In this document: piece by piece, positions 10,612 to 18,661 of the stretch | Layout: the number at the start of each line of letters is the position of its first letter | Position numbering within the stretch: position 1 is the first letter of the stretch | NCBI RefSeq assembly: GCF_007833165.1 | Contig: NZ_VOBQ01000015.1 | Span: 1-64,000, forward strand | Direction of reading: 5' to 3' | DNA length: 64,000 bases | DNA from: Caenimonas sedimenti | Lineage (GTDB): Bacteria > Pseudomonadota > Gammaproteobacteria > Burkholderiales > Burkholderiaceae_C | Position numbers and translations under genes: made by a program | The notes under the pieces: generated by a model | Database searches by the model: none | Told to the model about the DNA's origin: nothing | The model's input: only the letters and a program-made list of their open reading frames with translations

Positions 10612-10658
10612 CCCATCCCTTCGCTGACATCCCCCCAGCCCCGTCATCCCGGACAACG

Positions 10659-10709
10659 CCTGTCATCCCGGAAAAGGCCTGTCATCCCGGAAAAGGCCTG
10701 TCATCCCGG
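10659..10709. repeat. Tandem 19-bp repeat, about 2.7 copies
   Basis: The unit CCTGTCATCCCGGAAAAGG occurs twice exactly (10659-10677 and 10678-10696), and a third copy is exact for 13 bases before diverging. It is related to the half-palindromes just upstream and is too short and unspaced to be a CRISPR array. Confidence 0.9.
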
Positions 10710-11114
10710 GCTTGACCCAGGATCCATCGCAGCGTGTCACCACGCCACCTGCATCCCGCGCCACCTCTTGTAGCCCCCCTTCGCACCATCCCCCACCCAC
10801 CCCCAACTCACACTGTGGCGGCCCGCGCTACGCCTCCGGCTCGCTCCGGCTTCGCTGCGATGGACGGCCTTGGGCGCGCAGCGGGGCGAAAACTCCTTCC
10901 GAGTTTCTGTCGATCGCCTACCGTCGTGATCCTTGAGGTCGGCTGTTGCAGGTGCCGCGGCGTGGCAGGAGTCGGCCTCGGCTTTCCCACCCGAATCCTC
11001 GCGAAACTGCCGCCCAGTCACGCTGCCGTGGCACCTCGCCTTCAACACCGCCTTCCGGCATACTTGCTCATCTTAAAGATGCCAGCGTTTGCAAGAGCGC
11101 GCGAGGGAGAGGGA

Positions 11115-12767
11115 ATGGCAACGGTCAAGAACCGCATTAAGGTTTGTTCTCTTGAGTTTGGAGCGCCGCCGTTCCGCAAGCTAGGCAACCTGACGATCGA
11201 GTTCGCTGATCGGCTCACCCTGATCGCCGGTCACAACGGAATCGGCAAGTCCACTATCCAGGGTTTGGTTGCCAACACGTTCGGCATTCCGAAAGGTCCT
11301 AAGAGCTACTTCGGTGAGCCCTTTTACGCAAACATCGAACGCATTATTTATCTTGCTCTCGAAGAGGTCGTGATCGCCCAGGAGTACCCTGCAGCCGCTC
11401 CAATTGTGGTGGCGGATGTATTCGGGATCACCGTTCGCAAACGTTGCGCGATGACCCAACGCACCGAATGGAAGCGAGCGCGCGTTGTCCCAAGAACGAT
11501 AGAAAAAGGAGAAGACGACCCCGTCGGGCAAGACGCAAAGGTGCCTCTCCCCACCATATTCCTGGGCATCAAGCGGTTGGCGTCGATCGGCGAGGCCGAA
11601 GAGGGCGAAGTTGCGAGTCGGAAGATCGCCATGCACAAAGAGGACCGCCAGCTCATGGCGGACTTCGTGAGCTCGGTGATCATCGGCACTCAAGTGACTA
11701 CCGACGTGACCCACCAGAGCATCAAGGGTGCCCGGAAGAAAACTGTTCAACCAGGCTATTCCGCACACAACGCCCTGGCGATTTCGATGGGCCAAGACAG
11801 CCTGGGAAGCATTGCGACTGCGTTGGCGTCGTTCAACAGACTGAAACGTGAGCTGGGCGACAAATACTGCGGCGGCCTACTGGTAATCGACGAGCTCGAC
11901 GTGGGATTTCATCCCCACGCGATCGATCGCCTAGTTGCCGTGTTGAAGACGCACGCGAAGCGGCTCGATTTGCAAATCATCGCTACTACGCACTCGCCTC
12001 GGCTGATCGAAGCGGTCCATCCGGAGGGCGGAGGCAATTTGAAAGCGCCCGACAAGGTCGTCTACCTTCTCGACACACGGCACCCGCGCTTGGCGGATGA
12101 CCAGTCTCTGAAAGCGATACTCGACGACATGGCACTTCGCCACGACGCTGACTTGCCCAAAGCGAGGAAGCCGGTGCTTGGCGTCTACTTCGAGGATCCC
12201 GAAGGCGCCCAGTTTTGCGATGCCCTCCTTCCGAGGGCTAAGCGGGCGGCGCTGGGTCGGAAGCTGGGCGTAAAGCTCAAGCTCATCCCCCTCGGTGTCG
12301 GGGGATCTAACCTGCTTGGCCTCCCAGACAAGGATCCGCTTTTCAAGGACCGCTTGCTTGTAGTCGATGCAGACACTTCGATTCCGCAGAAAGCCGCCGG
12401 ACGCGGAAATACCATCAAGCTTCCGTGCCATCGAGGCGCCCACGGCACGGACCGATCGCCAGAGAACGTCATCAAGATTTTCTTACGAGCCGTGATTGCC
12501 GCCCAGAACGGACCGCTGCATGAAGCGCTTCGAAGATTCAGAGTTGTGAACCCGAGCACCGACAAGGTGTCGAACACGTTCTTTCCAGACAACGCGAGCG
12601 CAAGCGCGCAGCGTGAAGCAAGCAAGGGATGGTGGGTCGCACATTGGGATCAGTTAAAGCGTTGGGGTGTGATTCAAGAGTGGGCGATTTGCCACGCTGA
12701 TGAAGCTGCCGCGTTTATCAAAGCCTTCGAAGAGGCGGCAACTAAGACGGCGAGTCGAATCGTCTGA
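11115..12767 (+). CDS. ABC/SMC-type AAA ATPase with C-terminal Toprim-like (OLD/DUF4435-like) domain
   Basis: The 550-residue protein looks like a defence ATPase-nuclease. Residues 8-300 form an ABC/SMC-like ATPase: Walker A GHNGIGKST (39-47), a degenerate signature SMGQDS (224-229), Walker B LLVIDE with D-loop ELDVGFHP (255-267) and an H-loop IIATTHS (288-294). The tail (about 353-480) has VYFED (357-361), GVGGSN, LLVVDAD (D418, D420) and SPENVI, in the order of the Toprim acidic residues of OLD nucleases and DUF4435 proteins. ATG 11115 follows GAGGGAGAGGG. A D12 methylase begins 41 bases downstream on the same strand. Third-position GC is clearly lower than in flanking housekeeping genes, which suggests transfer. 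A fused PARIS-like protein is one reading. An unnamed AAA-Toprim family is the other. Confidence 0.75.
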   Translation: MATVKNRIKVCSLEFGAPPFRKLGNLTIEFADRLTLIAGHNGIGKSTIQGLVANTFGIPKGPKSYFGEPFYANIERIIYLALEEVVIAQEYPAAAPIVVADVFGITVRKRCAMTQRTEWKRARVVPRTIEKGEDDPVGQDAKVPLPTIFLGIKRLASIGEAEEGEVASRKIAMHKEDRQLMADFVSSVIIGTQVTTDVTHQSIKGARKKTVQPGYSAHNALAISMGQDSLGSIATALASFNRLKRELGDKYCGGLLVIDELDVGFHPHAIDRLVAVLKTHAKRLDLQIIATTHSPRLIEAVHPEGGGNLKAPDKVVYLLDTRHPRLADDQSLKAILDDMALRHDADLPKARKPVLGVYFEDPEGAQFCDALLPRAKRAALGRKLGVKLKLIPLGVGGSNLLGLPDKDPLFKDRLLVVDADTSIPQKAAGRGNTIKLPCHRGAHGTDRSPENVIKIFLRAVIAAQNGPLHEALRRFRVVNPSTDKVSNTFFPDNASASAQREASKGWWVAHWDQLKRWGVIQEWAICHADEAAAFIKAFEEAATKTASRIV

Positions 12768-12808
12768 ACTCTCGCCAAGATGCGATTCAAAGCTAAAGCC
12801 CGCTAATT

Positions 12809-13678
12809 ATGTACTCCAACAAGCTCTTCACCCCGTTGCGCTACCCCGGCGGAAAGGCCAGCTTTGCTCCATTGATCGCCGATGTGATCAACAACAACAA
12901 GCTGGCCGGAGGCCACTATCTTGAGCCCTATGCCGGTGGTGCTGGCGTGGCCCTCGTGCTGCTTATGGATGGAGTTGTACGCCATATCCACATCAATGAT
13001 GCCGACCCGGCTGTCGCCGTGTTTTGGCGCGCCGCTGTGCGGGAGACCGCCGAGCTGATCAAGCTAGTGGCGAGCGAACCTATAACGATGGACGCGTGGC
13101 ACCATTGGCGCTCCATGATGCTCGGTGAAACCGAGGGTACTCAGCTTGAACGTGGATTCGCGACGCTCTTCATGAACCGCACGAATCGGTCAGGAATTCT
13201 CAAGGGCGGTGTGATCGGGGGCAAGGCTCAAAGTGGCACGTACAGGCTGGATGCAAGGTTCATGCGCGATGAGCTTTGCCTAAGGCTAGAACGCATCGGA
13301 CTACATGCAGGGGATATCAGCATCTATGAGGAGGACGCCCACAAGCTGCTGCTGCGCTGTCATCAATTCCTTCCCAGCACGTCCCTGATCTATCTTGATC
13401 CGCCGTACTACGTGAAGGGCGCGGGACTCTATCGGAACTTCTACAGGCATGATGATCACGCGCAAATTGCACGTCTGCTTGGCAGCAGGCGATTCCGGCG
13501 CCCTTGGATCGTCTCCTATGACAATGCCCAGGAGATCCGGATGATGTACAGCTATGCACACTCGTTCACCTACGGGCTCCGTTACACCGCCCAGCAGCGC
13601 TACACTGGGTCGGAAGTCATGTTCTTCAGTGAGCGCCTGACGCCGCCAGAGCAGGCTCAGGTGCAGAAGGTAGCCTAG
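12809..13678 (+). CDS. D12-class N6-adenine DNA methyltransferase (Dam-like)
   Basis: The 289-residue protein methylates adenine in DNA using S-adenosylmethionine. Diagnostic motifs are LRYPGGK (10-16), the SAM-binding LEPYAGGAG (38-46), NRTNRSGI in the middle and the catalytic LDPPYY (196-201). The C-terminal half contains WIVSYDN and TGSEVMFF, also typical of the D12 family. No restriction endonuclease is adjacent. The upstream ATPase-Toprim gene is the only partner, so the methylase may protect the host from that protein or act as its sensor or modification arm. The recognition site cannot be predicted here. Base composition matches the island. Confidence 0.9.
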   Translation: MYSNKLFTPLRYPGGKASFAPLIADVINNNKLAGGHYLEPYAGGAGVALVLLMDGVVRHIHINDADPAVAVFWRAAVRETAELIKLVASEPITMDAWHHWRSMMLGETEGTQLERGFATLFMNRTNRSGILKGGVIGGKAQSGTYRLDARFMRDELCLRLERIGLHAGDISIYEEDAHKLLLRCHQFLPSTSLIYLDPPYYVKGAGLYRNFYRHDDHAQIARLLGSRRFRRPWIVSYDNAQEIRMMYSYAHSFTYGLRYTAQQRYTGSEVMFFSERLTPPEQAQVQKVA

Positions 13679-14117
13679 CGCGATGCGATGGCGGTGCTCG
13701 GGCTCAATTTTCTCAAGGTCGTCGATTCTGCTCGAACGCCAGTGATGAATGTGGAGACCGTCGATGCTCTACCCCTGAGGAAGATTCAGGATGTAGACGA
13801 GTTGGGATCACGCGGGCTGATCCGCAAGGAAGCAAGCGACACAAGACTGCACGTGACACTCGCACGGACTCATGCTGGTGAGGAGCTGTCGGGCATAGGC
13901 CCTAACTGCCCTGACGTAGTTCCAAGAATCCAAGGGGCAGCTTTCGCGATAAGCGCTTTCGCACAGCGCATCGGGTTCGCTTCGCTAGTCGAGAACGCTG
14001 CTGCGTAGCCAGAGTAGCGGCCTTGAGCCGATGTACAAGGCGGGCATCTGCCTGCGGACTTCGCGGACTGCGATCAGAACTCCTGGAAGCCGAAGGGCAC
14101 CTCGACGACCTAGTGCC
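13679..14117. other. 439-base stretch without a convincing gene
   Basis: This lies between the methylase and the convergent M15-like gene. It contains one plus-strand open frame (13688-14008, listed separately with low confidence). Minus-strand frames here are interrupted or are frame-shifted extensions of the M15 gene. No terminator hairpin, tRNA or repeat was seen. It may be decayed DNA within the island. Confidence 0.5.
13688..14008 (+). CDS. Doubtful small hypothetical protein, 106 aa
   Basis: This open frame starts 9 bases after the methylase stop and has no good ribosome binding site. The translation shows no recognised domain, signal peptide or membrane segment, and third-position bias is weak. 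It could be a cotranscribed small partner of the ATPase-methylase pair or a chance open frame. I lean slightly to chance. Confidence 0.25.
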   Translation: MAVLGLNFLKVVDSARTPVMNVETVDALPLRKIQDVDELGSRGLIRKEASDTRLHVTLARTHAGEELSGIGPNCPDVVPRIQGAAFAISAFAQRIGFASLVENAAA

Positions 14118-14843
14118 TTACGGTTTGGAACTGGGAGAGCGGTAGGCGTGGCGCTCACACCGCTCCAGCAGGTCATCTTCCATGCCATAAGGTAACTTTG
14201 TCGCCATGAGATCTGTGAGGTCGACGGGCTGGAGCGGATGATGATGCGATTCAGGGACTTCCATCTGGCAGAACTCCAGTTCGCTCGGAACCAGTCCACC
14301 TGCGCGAACACATGCCTCTCGGACATGCAGCTCTCGCGCAGCGGCTCGAGCGAGTTCGCGAATCTCTGGATGGTCGTCACTGACACCCAGGTAGCGGTCA
14401 AAGGCACTTGGCTCCATCGCGGGAGACCAACTGTCATAGCGGGCTATGTCAGCAGCGTAGGGAAAGCCGGTCCGCGGATCCATCATCAACACATCGATCG
14501 CGGCCCCCGTCATGTGACGTGCTTCATCGGAACGCACGGGGTTGCGTACCCATCGATCCACAGTTTGAGCCACACTCTTGTTGGACATCTGGCCGAGCGA
14601 CCGGGTATGTACCTCGGTGAAGGCCATCAGGTAGATCGACGCTTGAAGCGAGACGGGCCGGAAGGAGTCCACGGCCAACAGGCGGATACTAGGATCGCGA
14701 ATGCGCAAGTAGTCTTCAGCGGCTTTGACCCGTTCCCATGCCGATTTCAGGACGACCGTCCCAACCAACCGGCCCGGCAGGTGCCGGTGCGAGCGGTACC
14801 AGTAGGGGTGCAACTTCGAAGGAAGAACCACAAGATCGTCCAC
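14118..14843 (-). CDS. M15D (VanX-like D-Ala-D-Ala dipeptidase) family protein with altered zinc site
   Basis: The 241-residue protein resembles zinc D-alanyl-D-alanine dipeptidases. DSFRPVSLQ (59-67) matches the substrate-arginine segment and RHMTGAAIDV (109-118) supplies the first two zinc ligands, H110 and D117, with the family spacing. The usual EWWH segment near the C terminus is absent: SELEFCQ stands there, so the third zinc ligand and perhaps the catalytic base are changed. There is no signal peptide, so it would act in the cytoplasm. The start is GTG 14843, preceded by AAAGGAG with seven bases of spacing. An ATG at 14936 would overlap the divergent gene and is less likely. The opposite gene starts 50 bases away, so the two may share a control region. 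Confidence 0.6.
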   Translation of the reverse strand: MDDLVVLPSKLHPYWYRSHRHLPGRLVGTVVLKSAWERVKAAEDYLRIRDPSIRLLAVDSFRPVSLQASIYLMAFTEVHTRSLGQMSNKSVAQTVDRWVRNPVRSDEARHMTGAAIDVLMMDPRTGFPYAADIARYDSWSPAMEPSAFDRYLGVSDDHPEIRELARAAARELHVREACVRAGGLVPSELEFCQMEVPESHHHPLQPVDLTDLMATKLPYGMEDDLLERCERHAYRSPSSKP

Positions 14844-14893
14844 GGCAGTGCTCCTTTTGGGGCCTATCCGATTCCAGCAGAACCCTCGCACAA

Positions 14894-16465
14894 ATGAAAG
14901 ACAAAACTCCTGCTCCTGTGAACCTCGGAGTGACACCTGTGACAGAAGCGGCGGCGGGACCCTTTGATCTGACTGAAATCAAAGGGAAAGACGCCGGGCG
15001 CATCCTTGCGTACCTCGTGGCGGCAAGGAGTAGAGGCAATGAAGGCTATATATCCAGCACCGAGATCGAGGCTGCGCTTGGCTTGGTGAAGGTCGAACGC
15101 ACCCAATGGAAGCGCATCTACGGCTACATCGAAGAACTAGTGGGCACTGACAAGCTCGAGTATCGGAAATACAGCGCCGGTCCTTGGCGAATTCGCGATG
15201 TTCCCTTCTCCGCGTGGCGTCTTCGCGGCGAAGCCATTGCACTCGAGGATTTGGAGGCGTTCGCAGGTGTTCAGCGCGATGAGCAAGGCCCCGGCTCACT
15301 TCCGGCGGCGGAGCATGTTTCGCCCGAGGCGTGCGAATTGGTGACGAGCGCGGAACGACGCTACCGCAAAGGCGCTCTGACGCGAGCGATGGACGCGATC
15401 AGTGAGCTCGATGGGCTTCTTGGGCCGAAAGATCCGGAGTTGATGCTGGTTACGAAGGCGCGAAAACTTCGGGTGCTTCACAGACTGAACGAGTGGGACC
15501 TCTTTGAATCCGAGCTTTCGGAGCTCGTGCGATTGGAGCAAACTGGAAGGATCGACGGCCGTTTCGCGCAGTCGTTGCGCGCTTTGGTGACCCTCTGCAG
15601 CGCATGGCGCCACTACAACCTGATCAGACCCAGCGCCAAGCAGCACCTCGCGGAATACGCGGCGCTCCATGACAAGCTGGCCACAGCAAAGCCTCAAGCG
15701 GAAAGGCTGAGCGTACTGGGCTTCTATATCGATTGCGAGGTCACGAATCTGCTGACGCTCCTCAAACGCCGGCTCCTTTGCGAGTTCACAGCGGAACATC
15801 CCGGCAATCCAATCTTGGATCGCCGGGCGTGGGCGATGGACGCCTACAACTGCAGCATTGGGAACATCCGGCGGACCATGATGAACGGCGACTTCGAGCT
15901 AATGGGCAACTACGCTGCCAATCACGCATACCTGATCACCTGTCTGCAGCACCAGGGCCTGTTTGCTGGGTTGTACCGGTTGCGCGAAGCGGCCCAATGG
16001 CTGACTGTCTCGGATCGGGTAGCCAGCAGACTGTCCGCGGGGTCGGACAATCTTTGGAGCCCCATCTATTGGCTCTATCTGCGGCGCGTCATTCACGAGA
16101 GTGGCGGCAATTGGGAGAGCGTTCGAGAGTGGATCGAACCAGTTGTGCGGCGGCCCGGCAAGCGGGGCCCACGTCTGCCGAATCCGGCAAGAAGCGCAAC
16201 GTGCTTTGACTACGTTCATGGAACCTGTGTCCGTCTGCTCTCGGCTCCGCAGGAGTACGAGAATCCCTCCGGAATTCCCATTCATCAGGTGCGCATGCTG
16301 ATTGCCGAGTTGGGGAAGATTCGTGCGATCGAACTGATCGGCCCGCAAACGGCACAGGCAGCCGCGGACGTGATTTGGTTGGGCGCCCATCTGGATGCAC
16401 GAGAACTGCCGGCGGCAACCAGACATGACCTCAACGTCTTGCGGGCCGAGCTCATTCGCGGCTGA
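14894..16465 (+). CDS. Hypothetical protein, winged-helix-like N terminus and long helical C-terminal part, 523 aa
   Basis: I do not recognise the family. About residues 30-100 (DLTEIKGKDAGRILAYLV, STEIEAALGLVKVERTQWKR, LEYRKYSAGPWRIRD) read like a winged helix with a beta wing. About 140-520 is a series of amphipathic helices (SAERRYRKGALTRAMDAISE, ALVTLCSAWRHYNLIRPSAK) that could be TPR-like. There is no signal peptide, membrane segment or nucleotide-binding motif. The start at 14894 is only 50 bases from the divergent M15-like gene. Composition is that of the island. It may be a regulator or partner of the M15-like protein, which is inference from position. Confidence 0.7.
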   Translation: MKDKTPAPVNLGVTPVTEAAAGPFDLTEIKGKDAGRILAYLVAARSRGNEGYISSTEIEAALGLVKVERTQWKRIYGYIEELVGTDKLEYRKYSAGPWRIRDVPFSAWRLRGEAIALEDLEAFAGVQRDEQGPGSLPAAEHVSPEACELVTSAERRYRKGALTRAMDAISELDGLLGPKDPELMLVTKARKLRVLHRLNEWDLFESELSELVRLEQTGRIDGRFAQSLRALVTLCSAWRHYNLIRPSAKQHLAEYAALHDKLATAKPQAERLSVLGFYIDCEVTNLLTLLKRRLLCEFTAEHPGNPILDRRAWAMDAYNCSIGNIRRTMMNGDFELMGNYAANHAYLITCLQHQGLFAGLYRLREAAQWLTVSDRVASRLSAGSDNLWSPIYWLYLRRVIHESGGNWESVREWIEPVVRRPGKRGPRLPNPARSATCFDYVHGTCVRLLSAPQEYENPSGIPIHQVRMLIAELGKIRAIELIGPQTAQAAADVIWLGAHLDARELPAATRHDLNVLRAELIRG

Positions 16466-16585
16466 ATCGAGCCATAGTTTGCCGATGACCATGAGGGGCG
16501 TGTAACATTGGATGAGAAGGTCGTTGACCGGAGAGTCGAGCCGCGGGCGGCCAAATCTGGAAGGACTTCCTGTGTCCGAACGGTC

Positions 16586-17527
16586 TTACTGAACGCTGTC
16601 GGGCGCAAACTGCCAAGGCACCAGCCGCCCAATCAACTCCGCCCCGTCCGCCACCAGAAAATTCCGAAACGCCTGCGCCACCGGCGCCAGCCGCTTCGTG
16701 CGCCGGTGCACCACATACCAGTGCAGTTGCAGCGGGAAGCCCTCCACATCAAGCACGCGCAGTTCGCCCGACTGCAATTCGCGGGACACGGTGTGGGCCG
16801 ACAGAAAGGTCAAACCCAGGCCCGCCATCACCGCCTGCTTGATGGTCTCGGTGCTCCGGATTTCCATCGCCACATTCAGCCCCGACAGATCCCCACCGAA
16901 GCCCTCCACCATCGACCGGAACGTATCCGACCCACCCTCCCGCACCACAAACGGCTCCCGCATCACCTCCGCCGCCAGGATGCCTTCGCGCGCCACCATC
17001 GGATGCCCCGGCGGCGCGACGATCACATACGGATGCGGCGCGAACGGCTGGTTCAGCGTGTCCAGCTCCGTCGGCGGCCGGACCATGATCGCCAGGTCGG
17101 TGAGGTTGCCCTCGATGCGCGCCAGCAGCTCCTCGCGGTTGTGCACCGTGAAGTCGAGCGTCACGCCGGGGTGCCGGCCGATGAATTCGACCAGCAGGCG
17201 GGGGAAGAAGTAGTCGCCGGCGCTGATCACGCCGACGTTGAGGCGGCCGCCGGAGACGCCGCGGAAGCGCGACATCGCCGCCTCGGCCTTTTCGAACTCC
17301 AGCAGGATGCCGCGCGCGATCGGCAACAGCTCGCTGCCGGCGGCGGTGAGGAAGATCTTCTTGCCGAACTGTTCGAACAGCGCGTGGCCGGCGTGTTCCT
17401 CCAGTTTGCCGACCTGGGTGGAGACGGCGGGTTGGGTGAGATGCAGTTCCTCGGCGGCGCGGGAATAGCTCAGGTGGCGGGCGACGGCTTCGAAGACTTT
17501 GAGTTGGCGGAGGGTGGCGTGGCGCAT
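16586..17527 (-). CDS. LysR-family regulator (CbbR/CysB-like group)
   Basis: This 313-residue LysR-type regulator has the N-terminal helix-turn-helix LKVFEAVARHLSYSRAAEELHLTQPAVSTQVGKLE and a full inducer domain. The N-terminal wording (HATLRQLKVFEAVARHLSYSRAAEE) resembles CbbR-type regulators, but no Calvin-cycle gene is in the window. It is the distal gene of a minus-strand row of PanE-like, FAH-like and SucD-like genes and is separated from them by a repeat. Control of that row is plausible and unproved. Confidence 0.88.
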   Translation of the reverse strand: MRHATLRQLKVFEAVARHLSYSRAAEELHLTQPAVSTQVGKLEEHAGHALFEQFGKKIFLTAAGSELLPIARGILLEFEKAEAAMSRFRGVSGGRLNVGVISAGDYFFPRLLVEFIGRHPGVTLDFTVHNREELLARIEGNLTDLAIMVRPPTELDTLNQPFAPHPYVIVAPPGHPMVAREGILAAEVMREPFVVREGGSDTFRSMVEGFGGDLSGLNVAMEIRSTETIKQAVMAGLGLTFLSAHTVSRELQSGELRVLDVEGFPLQLHWYVVHRRTKRLAPVAQAFRNFLVADGAELIGRLVPWQFAPDSVQ

Positions 17528-17547
17528 GGGGGCGAGTCGCTCATGCG

Positions 17548-17576
17548 CCTGGATCCCAGCCTGCGCTGGGATGACA
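17548..17576. repeat. Dispersed palindromic repeat, TGTCATCCCAGCG family (inverted copy)
   Basis: CCTGGATCCCAGCCTGCGCT followed by GGGATGACA is the reverse complement of 10583-10611 with one base difference. It lies between the PanE-like gene and the LysR gene and could act as a transcript-end hairpin. Confidence 0.85.
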
Positions 17577-17584
17577 TCCCTTGC

Positions 17585-18622
17585 TCACGCCGCCACCGCT
17601 TCCATCCGCAAGCCCTGTTCGCCCAGCTTCACCTGGCCTTTGGCTTCCTGCATGCTGCGCGCCAGCAGCTTCACCAGCGCGAGCACGGCATCAATGTGCG
17701 GCGTGGGCGTGCCGGTCAGCCGTGCCAGTTCCACCACCGAGCCGACCAGCGCGTCGATCTCCGGCTCGCGGCCGGCCTCCACGTCTTGCAGCATCGAGGT
17801 CTTGTGCTTGCCCACCTTCTCGGCGCCGGCGATGCGCTTCTCGAGCGAGACGCGGAAGTGCACGCCCAGCTGTTCCGCCACGGCCTGGGCCTCGCGCATC
17901 ATCGCGGCGGCCAGGTCGCGGCTCGGCGGGTACTGGCAGATGTCGACCAGGGTCGCGTGCGCCAGCGCGCTGATCGGGTTGAAGGTGAGGTTGCCCCACA
18001 GCTTGAGCCAGATCTCGGAGCGGATGTCTTCCAGCACCGGTGACTTGAAACCGGCATTGACGAAAGCGGCCGAGAGCTGCTGGATGCGCGGGGTGCTGAG
18101 CACGCCGTCCAGTTCGCCGAAGGGGAAGCGGTCGCCCTCGATGTGGCGCACGACGCCGGGCGCCACGAGTTCCGACGCCGGGTACACCACGCAGCCGATC
18201 ACGCGCCGCGATTCGATGGCGGCGGCGATGTGCCCCTGCGGGTCCACACTCTCGATGTGCCGGCCTTCATGCGGGCCGCCATGCCGCTGGAAGTACCAGT
18301 ACGGGATGCCGTTCTGCATCGGTACGACCATCGTCTCTGGCCCCAGCAGGTGGTGCAACTTCGGGACCACGGGCACGACCTGGTGCGCCTTCATGGCGAG
18401 GATCACCACGTCTTGCGGGCCCACCGCGGCCATGTCGTCCGGCGCCTGGATGTTGCGGGCGACGTGCTCCACGCCGTCCGCCGTGACCAGGCGCATGCCA
18501 CGCGCCCGCAGCGCCTCAAGGTTGCGGCCGCGGACGATGAACGTGACGTCTTCGCCGGCCAGGGCCAGCCGTGCGCCGACCAGGCCGCCGATGGCACCGG
18601 CGCCGATGATGGTGATTTTCAT
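17585..18622 (-). CDS. 2-dehydropantoate 2-reductase family oxidoreductase (PanE/ApbA-like)
   Basis: This 345-residue NADP-dependent ketopantoate reductase-like protein has the Rossmann motif IIGAGAIGGLVGARLA at the N terminus and the C-terminal helical domain with the family segment EIWLKLWGNLTFNPISALAHATL, which holds the catalytic lysine. It is longer than PanE of E. coli (303 residues). Its neighbours are FAH, SucD-like and CoA-transferase genes rather than pantothenate genes, so it more likely reduces another 2-oxo acid. Thirty-nine bases separate it from the FAH gene upstream. Confidence 0.85.
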   Translation of the reverse strand: MKITIIGAGAIGGLVGARLALAGEDVTFIVRGRNLEALRARGMRLVTADGVEHVARNIQAPDDMAAVGPQDVVILAMKAHQVVPVVPKLHHLLGPETMVVPMQNGIPYWYFQRHGGPHEGRHIESVDPQGHIAAAIESRRVIGCVVYPASELVAPGVVRHIEGDRFPFGELDGVLSTPRIQQLSAAFVNAGFKSPVLEDIRSEIWLKLWGNLTFNPISALAHATLVDICQYPPSRDLAAAMMREAQAVAEQLGVHFRVSLEKRIAGAEKVGKHKTSMLQDVEAGREPEIDALVGSVVELARLTGTPTPHIDAVLALVKLLARSMQEAKGQVKLGEQGLRMEAVAA

Positions 18623-18661
18623 GAAGGGATCCAGGGAGTTGCATGTTCTGTGTGCCCGTGA

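Larger units (their letters stand above)
10517..11114. other. Gene-free stretch with repeats, left flank of accessory island
   Basis: Almost 600 bases separate glxR from the ATPase gene. The first 200 hold the palindromes and the tandem array listed separately. The remaining 390 bases are GC-rich and resemble no gene: an in-frame extension of the ATPase ORF crosses them but its translation is low-complexity and lacks family similarity. I see no tRNA, integrase or clear att site. Confidence 0.6.

Noticed and set aside
10659..10709. Short tandem repeats as a CRISPR array
   Set aside because: Units of 19 bases follow each other without spacers and there are no cas genes.
10734..11114. N-terminal extension of the ATPase by 127 codons
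   Set aside because: The extension crosses GC-rich repeat-flank DNA, is low-complexity and has no homologous look. A clear GAGGGAGAGGG site precedes ATG 11115.
13985..14437. Minus-strand 150-codon frame overlapping the M15-like gene
   Set aside because: It overlaps the M15-like frame by one-base shift, lacks a domain, and the main frame keeps the M15 motifs and a good start site.
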